A DNA stretch of 31,821 bases from Hymenochaete sp. R1 (Eukaryota; Basidiomycota; Agaricomycetes; Hymenochaetales; Hymenochaetaceae): positions 1 through 31,821 of the forward strand of contig JAFREE010000218.1 of the NCBI GenBank assembly GCA_019400425.1. The letters run 5' to 3'. The stretch's first letter is position 1; every line of letters starts with the position of its first letter. The notes below the pieces were generated by a model. It was given only the letters and a program-made list of their open reading frames with translations. It had not been told where the DNA came from and ran no database searches. Shown here piece after piece: positions 10,697 through 20,154 of the stretch. Position numbers and translations under genes: made by a program.

Positions 10697-12235
10697 TTAG
10701 TCCAGGACTTCTTCATCGTCATCATCATCATCAACATCATAATCATAATTCTGCTTCAATAGCTCCTCAACGCCCTTATACAAAACGTTTCTCTCTTCGA
10801 AGCGCTTCTTCTCAGTTATCGTCATTTCTTCCGTCAAGTCAATCTTCTCCTTGACAGTTAGACTTCTGCGATGTAAGGAATCTATGAGGTTCGACTTCAG
10901 GTCTACCATCTGCTTCAGTTCTCCGAGATGTTCGCGCTCGCTCGCCGTGAGTTTCTTGTCTTCTCTGCCTTCTGAAGTATGATATAGCTCCTTCATTTCC
11001 TCCTTTATCTCGTCAAGCTCATCCAGCACATTTTTCAGCCTGAAAATCCTCTTCCGCGCCTTTTGGACCTTGGACGTGAGCTGACTTTCTTCGTACGCCT
11101 CTTTCGCTATCTCGGATTTCTTCATATTGTATCGCGATGCCCGTTCCATATGCTCGTTGATGAATTCGAGTAGATTCATCGCTTTGTCGTCGTCGGGTTC
11201 CGCATCAGCAAGCTCTCCGAATTTGCTTGCTTTATCGAAGACAAACAAACGATAATGAAGTAACGCGCCGGACTTCCCAGTTGTAGCATTCTTCAGTGCG
11301 TCTCTGGAGTATGTTTTGCCTGACTTGCTTTCGTATCGATGTTTAGGATCGGGTCCCGACTTCACCGCTTGGTGCCGTTGCACCTGTTTGATGTACAACT
11401 CCCACAAATGGTCAGCCCGCTGGCTCAGCTCCTCGGCCGTCTCCGCCTTGTCCACGCGTGTTTCGGAGTCGTAACGCTGTTCGGTATCCTGCTTCAGTTT
11501 CCCGACGCGGACCACCTCGGCATCGTCGCCTTTGGCCTTCGCTTTCGTGATGAACTCGTCACATTTGCTCACCAGGGCATTTCTGGTCTTCTTGAATTAG
11601 TATCGGGCCCTGATAACCTTCGCGTGCGCCTCAGACTGCACATCCGTAGGAGCCTCACGCTCGACGGTGACAGCTTGGGCGTACCTTGACGAAGCGTAGT
11701 TAAACCGGCTAAGCCAAAAGTTCTCGTCCTGAGATTTCTGCTCCGGTTTTGGCACTTTAATCGCGCGCGCAGCCCGTGAATTTTCATTGTCGAGCTTTTC
11801 GCGTAAGAGAGTATCGAGAGGCTCCATCTGTTCCTTCAGGGATTGTCTATCATTGGGATCGGCAGCTTCAGCATATTCCCGAAGCTTTGTCAGTCCTACC
11901 TCCAAATCATTCCGTAGATACGCTCGTTTGGAGTCTCTGGACGACCTGGCTTTCTTTAGGGCCTTGGGATCCGGGGCATTTGTCGTGTCGTTATTATCCC
12001 CTTCATCACCCTGCAGTCCTTCGACCGCCTTGACAGCAGTTTCCCAATCTTCTTTGCGCTTCTTCAAGTGGCTTATCCATTGCGGGGCAGTAAAGTTTGC
12101 CTTGCGTTTGCCGCCACTTCCTCTTGATCTAACAGTGGGCAATTCATGTCGGTTTTCGTAAGGCTGTCTGCCGGAAGATTGAGGCGTTGGTGCTGCTGCG
12201 CCAGGTGCGAGCGGTCGAGAGCCAGAGGAACTCAT
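10697..12235 (-). CDS. Gene A: charged coiled-coil protein, unknown, about 478 aa
   Basis: Start at 12235 (MSSSGSRPLAPG). Exon 1 is 11685-12235 and exon 2 is 10697-11582. The join uses donor GTACGC at 11684 and acceptor CCAG, with a branch-like TACTAAT in between; the 102-nt intron removes an in-frame TAA at 11597-11599. The protein is almost all charged helix. It has a basic patch (GGKRKANF, around 40), KKRKEDWETAVKAVEG, and a long C-terminal coiled coil (ELDEIKEEMKELYH, LTEEMTITEKKRFEERN), and it ends in an acid run DVDDDDDDEEVLD. No signal peptide or known domain is seen. The stretch upstream of the TAA (...HAKVIRARY) resembles gene B (SAIARYAETRNKL), which leaves a second reading: the TAA is a true nonsense codon in a decaying gene. 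An ATG at 12400 would add 55 residues, but their sequence looks like 5' leader. Probably a fungus-specific family. Confidence 0.65.
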
Positions 12236-13676
12236 TTCTGAGAGAGCTTTAATAGATAACGGCGATGGCTGTGGCTTCTGCCAGCGGATGTGGCGTACTG
12301 GTGGTCGGAGGAAGAAGGAATGGCAATCGAAGAAAGGCCAAGGTTTGGAGCGTATTCTCAGAGGAATGCTGGTAAGGCTGGAGGAGCAAACTTGCGTCAA
12401 TGATTTCGAGAGAACGCTCTGGATGCGGACTCGGAAGATTTAAAGACGGTCTACGCCACACGTTTCACGGAGACAAGTGGACGAAAGATAAAAGTCTCTA
12501 CCGCCAACGACAGCACAATGCGAGTCGATTAGTATTCTTGTTCAAGTTGTTATCTCGATGCGTTCCACGGAAGAACTCACCTTCAAGTTGCTACACCAGC
12601 TTTTCTCCGCTGACTCTCGTTTCGATACGAAGGGGCAACAATAGAGGGAGGACGACCGTCTGACAACAAAATCTACTTTTATACATCAGAAGAAAAACAA
12701 CCGATGCGCAAAATGCAATGTCGACCAACCCGAATTCCCTTTCGTAGCTCAATCCGAGCAAAGTTATCACTTCGACTGCGAGCGCTGTACTACGTGTGTT
12801 TTGGAAGGGTCGAACTTGAACAACCAAATACTCATCTGCTCGCCGCATACTTAGTTCGTACCCACCTTGGCTCACGCCCTTCAAGGTTTCAAATGTAACT
12901 CTAACAGTCTGAAAACACGTTACGAACCTGATGGGCTGGCGGACTGACTCGTTAATTGTAACGGCAGATATTGGAAGAATCTCCATTATATGAGATGGAT
13001 GAAGATGGATGTTGGAATCTGACTAATCACGTTCAAGTTAGGGCAAACCTTTCAAACGCACAGCAAATTTACAGCTCTGTACTTTATGTTTGCATCCACT
13101 GTATGAAGGTAAAATATATACATCTACCTACAAATGTAGAAAACGAAAACAATTTAAAACATAACCTTAAACGGTACATATAGTAGCCCATTTCATACTA
13201 ATGTGTATGTTTATATTCATGTTCATGAAAAACGAGCGAGCACAATATATACAAATAACACAACCAAGTCCATTCCTCGTGAAATCGGTGTAATCTATGC
13301 ACATGAAGCAGGGTAATGGGAGGGGGTTTAATGCAAGGTGCACAGGTATGCGTGTACGGAGTGAGGACGTCGAAAGCAAATGCAAGGAGATTGGGTGGAC
13401 AGGAGGGAAGATAGTCGAGGTATATGTGGGGTGCTGTGCAGTGGACAGTGGAGATGGGCGGGGGGAAGGTTCGAAGGTAAGAAAAAAATGTTTCAGGAAC
13501 GTGGATGGTGAAGGGAGAAGATATTGGTGAGGATGAAAGAGAAAAGCAAGATGGAGGGTTTAAGAGACGTTGTATGCTTATGTGGCGTTCTTGGAAAAAT
13601 GGTAAGGGTCAATGAAAAACATGTTAACAAGAAAAAAGGGAAACAAGGGCGAGATGGAGCGTCAATGTTGAATATA
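12236..13676. other. Spacer between genes A and F with a LIM-like relic
   Basis: The first 200 bases are the upstream region of gene A. A plus-strand LIM-like frame (listed separately) occupies 12498-12856. From 12900 to 13676 no gene is supported; the part near 13676 should be the 3' flank of gene F. Gene A appears to be transcribed away from the LIM-like frame. Confidence 0.5.
12498..12856 (+). pseudogene. LIM-like zinc-binding domain, probably a decayed gene
   Basis: In one plus-strand frame the translation gives CAKC, then 16 residues, then HFDCERCTTC, 13 residues, and CSPH (about 12705-12851). This fits the LIM double zinc finger pattern C-x2-C-x16-H-x2-C-x2-C-x2-C-x(n)-C-x2-H, although the second loop is about four residues short. 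LIM domains bind partner proteins in cytoskeletal or transcription complexes. The same frame upstream has an ATG at 12558 (MRSTEELTFKLLHQLF), but a TAG at 12642-12644 interrupts it and another stop follows the last ligand. A CATCAG acceptor just before the Cys codons would allow an exon start there; no donor with matching phase was found. A remnant is the simplest reading, but an unrecognised spliced gene is possible. Confidence 0.38.
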
Positions 13677-16544
13677 TTATTGCTGACTGTCCCCTTCAAG
13701 CATCTGCGGGACCATGTTATCCTCATCAATCCCACTTTTCATCGCAATATCTTCAGTCGTTTCCCCACACACGCCTGCATCTCGCTCATCAGCCTGAATC
13801 TGCTCCTGCACCCATTCTTGCGCTTCTTCCACACCCACGTCCCTTCTCCACTGCGGGTTCCCCAACTCCGACAAACTCGCAAATGTGAGCTCCTCGGACG
13901 TCGCTCCACCGACAACATTCCGACTCCTCTCCTGCTCGCTCCCACTCATTCCACCAGCAAATGTAGTCAGTCCACTCACTGACCCACTCCTTGAAGCATT
14001 GGCGCTGGCACTGGCACTTGAAGCACTCACGCTCCGGGTGGACGACGGACTCCGGATACTCTCCGGCCTCTTCATGATCGCCTCCACGAGTTCCTCCCTA
14101 ACGTCCATATCTCCTTCCAAACCTAATCCCCTCCCTTCTTCCGCCATTGTGCCAGAGTCCGCTCCTCCATCGCTTTCGTCCGGTTGTCTCGGTGCTACCG
14201 AGAGTGCATCAAATGCTCCAAAAAGAGACGGGAAGGTCGCATATACGGATGCAGACGACGGTGAGGTCATGCCCGAGGCATTTCCACTCCCACTTCTGGG
14301 ATGATGTGGAGGCGACATGGGAGTTTGGCCTTGGCCTTGATTCGTTGGGTAAAAGAAAGGATAATACATAGGGTATGGGGAATATTGGGACGGAGGCGGC
14401 GAGCCTGCGTATCCCTGAGGTGAGAATGGGTATCCGAGCGGGTAAGGGGAATGTACACTTGGTGTGGATGTACTGGATTGATGTTGATGCTGCAGTTGAT
14501 TTTGCTGCTGTTGGGCGAATTGAGATGGTGGTGCCGGAGGCGGTGAAGACAAGGACGCATATGCTGCGGCGGTGGATTGCATTTGTTGGATCTGTGAGAA
14601 TTGAATGGAGAGCGCTTGGAACCGGGCACCGAGTTGGTGAAGCTGCGTTTCAAGCTGGAAACGCCAGAAAAAGAAGTTTGTTAGTCCAATCCAAGATATA
14701 CGGGCCAAATTTGAACCAATCTACCGCTTGCATAAAATTATAAAGAGAAAAGAATTCTAACTTACTTCGCCTTCTTTTTTCCTGCCCTCCGAGGTCGTTT
14801 CTTTTAGTTTTCCCCTGAGCGAGTCGCATTCCCTCCTCAATTTATCAACGTCGCCCTTCAATCCGTCCTCTCTCCTTCGCGAAGCCTCCAAAGCACCCCT
14901 ATACGAAGCCAGCTCTGCCTGCGCTACCAAAAGCGCTCCATTAGCGCTACTACCCGCATCCGAGGTCGAACCCGGTGCTGAACTGAGTCCAGTAGCGGAA
15001 ATAGCTGAGCCAGGGATGGGGGACGATGGAGGTAATGACATGGATACAGATGACGCCCTCGAGGTGGATCTGAACCGCGGTGGTACAGTGGGTGGGCTTC
15101 TTCTTCCAGCACGGGAAGTTGGATGCGTTCGGAAGCCTGAGAGTATCGTATTCGCAGAAGTAACGCCAGTACATGTAACTCCAACGTTGGTCGTATTTTC
15201 GGGGTCCCAGTTAGAGCTCGACGTGGGGAACGATGGCGATACTGCCGGAACAGAAAAGGATCCAGAGGTGGATGTGGACGCTGATGCGGGTACGTGTGAG
15301 AAGGACGATCCTGAGGAGGAGGGTGCGCGCGGGTTTGGTACCCCGAGCCAAGTCGGTGGTGTTTTGTTCTGCGGGATTGGATGTGATATGGGTAACGTGC
15401 TTGCGTCTTGAGATTCCAAGTCCATCTTGGATATCACATCTGCTTCGGAGGTCAACTCGGGGTTACTTAGTGTGAGCTCGAGGTCGGATGCGATGACTGG
15501 GGACAAGTCGCCTTCTGCAGTGTCTACAGAATGCGCCGAGCCACCCGGCGTAGAGGCAGAGTGAGCCTCAGAACTGAGGCTTGAAGGCCCGCTGCTCCGG
15601 GTAAGGGGTGGTGTCGGCGTGTGTAAATGGCGACCATATGCATCGTGTTCTTGCGACTGGCTGCTGCCTTCTCCGTGGGATTGTCCGGCGCTGTGCATGT
15701 TAGCTCCGTCCGGAGGGTCCGGAACGTGCACGCCGTCGTGAGATTCACTCTCTACTAAGCTGACGAAACGCGTGTCGAGGGATTGGTGGTCATGTGTGTG
15801 AGGCGGCGAAGGTTCATGAATGTCCGGGATGGCTGTTTTATTTTCGGGAATAGGTTGCGGAGTGTCGTCGGCGCGTTGGTCATTGGTGTCGAATGGCTCA
15901 ACATCGGCGCGCGGTCGCATCGAGGAACGCGAACGGCTTGCGCTTCCCTCAGAGGGCCCGGCTCCTCCTTCATCGTGTTCACGAGCCACATGAGCCTGGC
16001 TTGTTGTAGAAGGCCCGGGTAGCGGTGAGTGTGTGTGCTTCTTGCGCTCTTGCCTATTATTCAGTTCGCGACCACGTTTCCGCCTTTCCTTGGATCGCTT
16101 CGGCACAGCTGACGACGACGACGGTCCTCCTGCAGAACTTCCCGAAAGCAAATTCGCGTTTTCGACGGGCCTTGACCTGCTAGGCTCGCTTGACGTAGAC
16201 ACAGAGAGTTGCTGTGCCTCATTTTGCTTCGACGCACGCGGTGGCGACGACCCTCCCCCGACCTCGTGCGGCGCCGCATTTCCGCTTGCACTCGAGCTCG
16301 TGCTCGGTTGCAACCTGTCGCCCTTATGCTCCCGCTCCTTCTCCTTCTCTTTCCGAGCGCCTTCGACTATTTTGAGGATTCTGGCACGGCGGGCGACGTC
16401 TTCGGCGTAACGATTGTACTGGGTCCATGTTCTGTGGCCGCCAAGAACGAGAGCAAGGGAAACGAGGGTGTAGAATATGAAACGGTGCTCGTCTTTGAGC
16501 CAGGAGTCTGCCTGATTGCCTGCGACGACGGTGGGCTCGTCCAT
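13677..16544 (-). CDS. Gene F: low-complexity membrane-anchored coiled-coil protein, 918 aa
   Basis: Two exons, 14766-16544 and 13677-14654. The intron is 111 nt (donor GTAAGT, acceptor TTCCAG, phase 0). Start MDEPTVVAG at 16544 follows a TATA box at 16711-16720; open codons further upstream lie in the leader. Residues 22-36 (FIFYTLVSLALVLGG) form a short hydrophobic segment after a charged end, so a single-pass anchor is likely, followed by a basic Lys/Glu/Arg stretch. Residues about 75-540 are disordered, rich in Ser, Pro, His and Asp. A coiled coil spans the splice junction at about 543-620 (SRRREDGLKGDVDKLRREC, then LETQLHQLGARFQ). The tail has Q- and SP-rich runs (PFSPQGYAGSPPPSQYSPY) and an acidic Ser-rich end. 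No enzyme motif is seen and the family is not recognised. The layout suggests an organelle-surface tether or scaffold, but that is inference only. Confidence 0.75.
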
Positions 16545-16710
16545 GAGCGATGACGAGCGGGGTAGATGATGGTAGGTAGGAGACAGGTGAAGGGAGCGAG
16601 ACGAATGGACGAGTGAATGAGAGACGTGAAGGCCTTCCAAAAATGGATCTCCATCATTTTCACATGGACACTTTTCTCCCTTTTCCTGCATTTCCGAGTC
16701 ACACTTTTTT

Positions 16711-16720
16711 CTATTTATAG
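16711..16720 (-). promoter_or_regulatory. TATA box of gene F
   Basis: The minus strand reads CTATAAATAG, a near-perfect TATA box, 167 nt before the ATG at 16544. It makes starts further upstream (for example at 16784) unlikely. Confidence 0.5.
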
Positions 16721-17950
16721 CAGTATACAGTGGCTTCTTTGTCGTCACACTCACATTATAGTTTCTTTTTTGAGCAACAAACAAATTTGTGCGCTTTTTA
16801 CTGTGTGGGCGGGTGCAAGTCAGAAAAAAAAGGGGTAGGACAACGCAGAGTTCATTTTAGAAAATCGTCATTGAATTCAAAGAAAATGTGCCTGAAAATC
16901 TTATATATAGTCTTCGGCATCATCGGCTTCGGCCTCCCCGGATATCACTCCTTCTCTTCTTCCGCTGGCCTTCCGCTGGCCCAATGACCACCGACCGGCC
17001 AGTCAACCTCGTGCTTCATCCATGCAGCCAGTTTAATTGTCGGATGCAAACTTCCGATGAGTTCACTTGATGTTGGTCAGCAAATCTTTCCTAAAATGAA
17101 GGTCCTTTGAGAATGTGCTATGGAGGAGAGATATCGATGCGCATCTCTAGCACCATCAAGATGGCTCTGACCGGTCCATCTTACTACCCCGTTGATACCT
17201 GAATACCTGTTACAAGTCGCACACAACTCATATTTCTCACGGACAAGTCGGACATTTCAGATAGATACACGTCGAACAGCGCAACTGACGCGTGTTCATT
17301 GCTCCGAGGCGGGTCAGATCACGACCAAACGTTGCTTCTTGCTACTTAACGTGGAATTGGGCGAGGTGCAACGATTGACGCAGCGTGTGCCAAGAAAACG
17401 TGAGCTAATGCTTGTGCTTGATACTCTCATCATTGACTCGATTTCTTTCGCAGTATCTACCGACTTGATGTAAGCCCCAATAGTAAAATACTTACGCTCA
17501 GTGCCATTATTTCTTACCCAACCGATCTTTGTGATAAATATCCCATCTAACCTTTCATCCGACTCAGTTATACCATCTTTCAAATCGACTTCTTTGAATT
17601 CTGGGGCCTCGGAGTCTGGGGGATTTGAGCCCCGCACACCCACACTCACAGTGATTTAATTGGACGCATCGACAACATTTGTCATCCCCCGAAGTCAACA
17701 GGACGATGATCTAAGCGTTATCAAATCTAGCTTAATCGACGATCCAAGCCACATCCCCCCCCCCCCCCCCCTCGGCGCCGTGTCTGATGTTTCAGGCTTT
17801 CGAGAGAAGAAGGGCGTGCCTTCTGCGGACAGAAAACGTTAGTTTTCACGAATCAATATATTCCCATCAGCCCTAGGGAAGACATCTATTGCTCAACATA
17901 AAGACATCGTATGATACCAATTATCGACTACAAATTGGAAACAAACCGAT
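16721..17950. other. Spacer between genes F and B
   Basis: The left part is the upstream region of gene F. A minus-strand open frame at 17314-17649 (SEAPEFKEVDLKDG, LDGIFITKIGW) has a coding-like composition and a GTAAGA donor after ITKIGW. It has no ATG start and no matching partner exon, so no gene is called. The rest holds nothing I can support apart from the C17 run. Confidence 0.4.
17755..17771. repeat. C17 homopolymer
   Basis: Seventeen C in a row on the plus strand, between genes F and B. Probably length-variable. Confidence 0.9.
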
Positions 17951-18805
17951 TCATTCCCGCTTCTTTGGACCAGGTTCATATTGAATAAAGTTTAGCGTCC
18001 TCGATTTCTTAGACCCGCTTGCACTCCCGCCGTTCGAATCCTGCCCTTTATTCTCTGGGTCATAATCAACAAAGGTCAGCGTACTCGACCCTCTGGAGTC
18101 TTCCTCGCTCTCATCTCCAGTATGCTTCCTCTTTCCGCCCCTGCTCTTACGGAAGTCGATCTTCTTTCCCTGCGAGATATGGGCGCCCTGAAAAGCCTCG
18201 AGATCCTCATAAATCTTATCGAGTTCCTTTTCTCCTGGAACGAAATTCTCGGAAGCTCTACCTGCTCTGGCCGCATACGTATTCATGCGGGCTAGTTGTT
18301 CTCCGGCACCGATACACAAATCCAACACCTTCTCCATGGGCTTGCTCCCCTTCCTTTGCTTGTAGCCCCCTTCTACCGCCGAAGCCTCCTCGCGCCCCTT
18401 GTCAGTCTCAAACCAGCGCAGGTAGTAATTAAGCTCGCAAAGCTTCGCGCAAAATTGGTACTGGGCCATTCTGAGCTGGAGAAGCGGAACGCGTTCGTCG
18501 TTCTCGTTTTGCTCACGCAGAGCCTCGAGGAACTTCCCGTAGTGCTCCTTCCCCAGCCGCGTCAATGAGGTACAAGCGCGCGAGAGCCTCACGAAAGGCT
18601 TTCCGAAATCGTCCTGGGTGTTCTTCGCCATGAGCTTATCGTTCGCCTCGATCATCGCCTCGATGAGTTTGTTTCTGGTTTCGGCATAACGGGCTATGGC
18701 GCTTCGGGCGCTCTCGGTGTCGGTCGTCTCGATTATAATGTCGTCCGGTACCGAATTCAGGTCGAGCGCACGGATAAGAACATAATCCTCGGAACCACTA
18801 TTCAT
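17951..18805 (-). CDS. Gene B: charged helical protein, unknown, 284 aa
   Basis: A single exon from MNSGSEDYVLIRALDL at 18805; the frame is open 25 codons further upstream, but that part looks like leader. The body (about 30-200) is helical and charged (ARYAETRNKLIEAM, LLQLRMAQYQFCAKLCEL, LCIGAGEQLARMN). A basic patch GGKRKHTGDESEEDS follows, which could act as a nuclear signal. The C-terminus carries an imperfect repeat, TLTFVDYDP and then TLNFIQYEPGPKK. No known domain is recognised. Short stretches align with gene A in the same order (ARY..TRN.L, LL..R....F...AK..EL, R...Y.......A.E), so A and B are probably distant members of one lineage-specific family. A TATA-like box lies at 18911-18922. 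A GTGAGT at 18894-18899 hints at an intron in the 5' leader. Confidence 0.7.
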   Translation of the reverse strand: MNSGSEDYVLIRALDLNSVPDDIIIETTDTESARSAIARYAETRNKLIEAMIEANDKLMAKNTQDDFGKPFVRLSRACTSLTRLGKEHYGKFLEALREQNENDERVPLLQLRMAQYQFCAKLCELNYYLRWFETDKGREEASAVEGGYKQRKGSKPMEKVLDLCIGAGEQLARMNTYAARAGRASENFVPGEKELDKIYEDLEAFQGAHISQGKKIDFRKSRGGKRKHTGDESEEDSRGSSTLTFVDYDPENKGQDSNGGSASGSKKSRTLNFIQYEPGPKKRE

Positions 18806-18910
18806 GTCGTAAGAGAGTTGGGAGTCTCTTGGGGAGATGCAATGGGTACTTCTTTGTTCTTCACAAGCGTGTTTGAACAAGAAGAAGAGGGAAACTCACC
18901 AGTGCGCAAT

Positions 18911-18922
18911 TATATTCTTATA
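18911..18922 (-). promoter_or_regulatory. TATA-like box of gene B
   Basis: The minus strand reads TATAAGAATATA, about 106 nt before the ATG at 18805. Position and sequence fit a core promoter. Confidence 0.4.
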
Positions 18923-19835
18923 GGTCGCCTGTGTCTAATCTTACTTTGAATATGCAAAGCCTGGTTACCTAAGTTGAATTGCTCCGTCGTTTGCAGGGGC
19001 TTCCATACACTGGACTAGGCAGATTGAACAAAATGACCAGTATAATTCACCGGTATATTTCACCATTAAGGTTTAGATGGAATGAGGTAAGTACAAAGTA
19101 CATTTGGTATGATGCGTGTGCCCATATTTAATTGTAAAAGCACTCACCAAATAAGTACGTCGTTGCCACGTAGCTAGCTTTTATCAGCCTTCAAACTTGT
19201 ACGTTCCTTATTCCAATATTCCACGGATCCTGAGCTAAAAATGCTACATGTTTAGATATATATTATCTCTTAAACGTTAGAATTCTTTAACAGAATACAT
19301 GGTCATGATACTGGCTCGAAGTAGACACGCCTGCTTTTCAGCAATACCCTGGCCCCCACGACATATTGAACCATATGAAGAGTCACAAGAACGAGTTTTC
19401 CGCGTCTTTCGAATACTGGCTTGTTTCCCAATGCCTCGCTGCAGTACTGGCCGAAATTGAAGATTTAGATCGCTCACCGGAGGCACAATTTGGCTGCATG
19501 CCTCGCGCTCTTCCTTTAAATACTGGCATTGTGAAACTACTATTCTCTTGCCAAGGATCGCAGCTGCTTTGTTTGCGTCTTCTCGCGGTTGTGAATCGGA
19601 AGGTACATTTGGAGCGATTGTACTTGCACTTATACATGACAAATAATTAGCTTTCCTGCCTTGTCGAATATACACATTTCCCCTTCCCCGTGACAGAGCC
19701 AAAAAAAATTACGACGAATAAAACAACGCAGAGAACACTCTGAAGGCGCACAATCCGTTCCGCAAAATCACATTTCACCAAATCGTTCATAGAATTCGAT
19801 AAGCTATATCAAAGCATTCCGTTATGCACTAAACA
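18923..19835. other. Spacer upstream of gene B
   Basis: AT-rich to about 19270. A minus-strand frame at 19277-19702 is open for 141 codons, without a known domain or clear start. It could hold more 3' exons of gene C if the KH-like tail continues (a CTTCAG acceptor lies near 19740), but I could not join it in phase. Confidence 0.35.
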
Positions 19836-20154
19836 TTAGAGACAACGATCGAAGAGACGAACCTTTTCCACCTCAGCTTTAGCACCGATGACGGCTTCTT
19901 TTGGCCCACACAGTCTGACACAGGGTATATCATATAGGATTGAAACACCATGCCCTTGTTCAAGTCGCTCTCGCAGATTCTGCGAGGATTCGAAAAGTTT
20001 CTCGTGCAAAGCATGAGGGACGACCTGAAGGAAAAAAAATATTTGATAGTAGATCAATATGTAATCGTGTTATTCAGGATAGTGAACGAACCATCATTTC
20101 GGTGAAAGTAGAGTCATCTAGATCTAGGAGAAGAGGTAACGGAGAGCTGGACGC
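19836..20154 (-). other. KH-like exons at the 3' end of gene C
   Basis: Exon 20092-20154 (LDLDDSTFTEMM) and exon 19836-20024 (VVPHALHEKLFESSQ, LRERLEQGHGVSILYDIP, VRLCGPKEAVIGAKAEVEKV) read like a KH-type RNA-binding repeat. The classic GxxG loop is not obvious. They join in phase to each other (donor GTTCGT, acceptor CTTCAG) and to the zinc-finger exon before them. The 181-nt intron before 20154 has no AG until its acceptor, which supports that site. The second exon may end at a TAA or at another GTTCGT donor after VEKV. It may be the tail of gene C or the remains of a separate KH gene. Confidence 0.4.

Noticed and set aside
13885..14304. Open plus-strand frames opposite gene F, and similar ones opposite genes A and D
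   Set aside because: They are antisense shadows of Ser/Pro/Asp-rich coding sequence.
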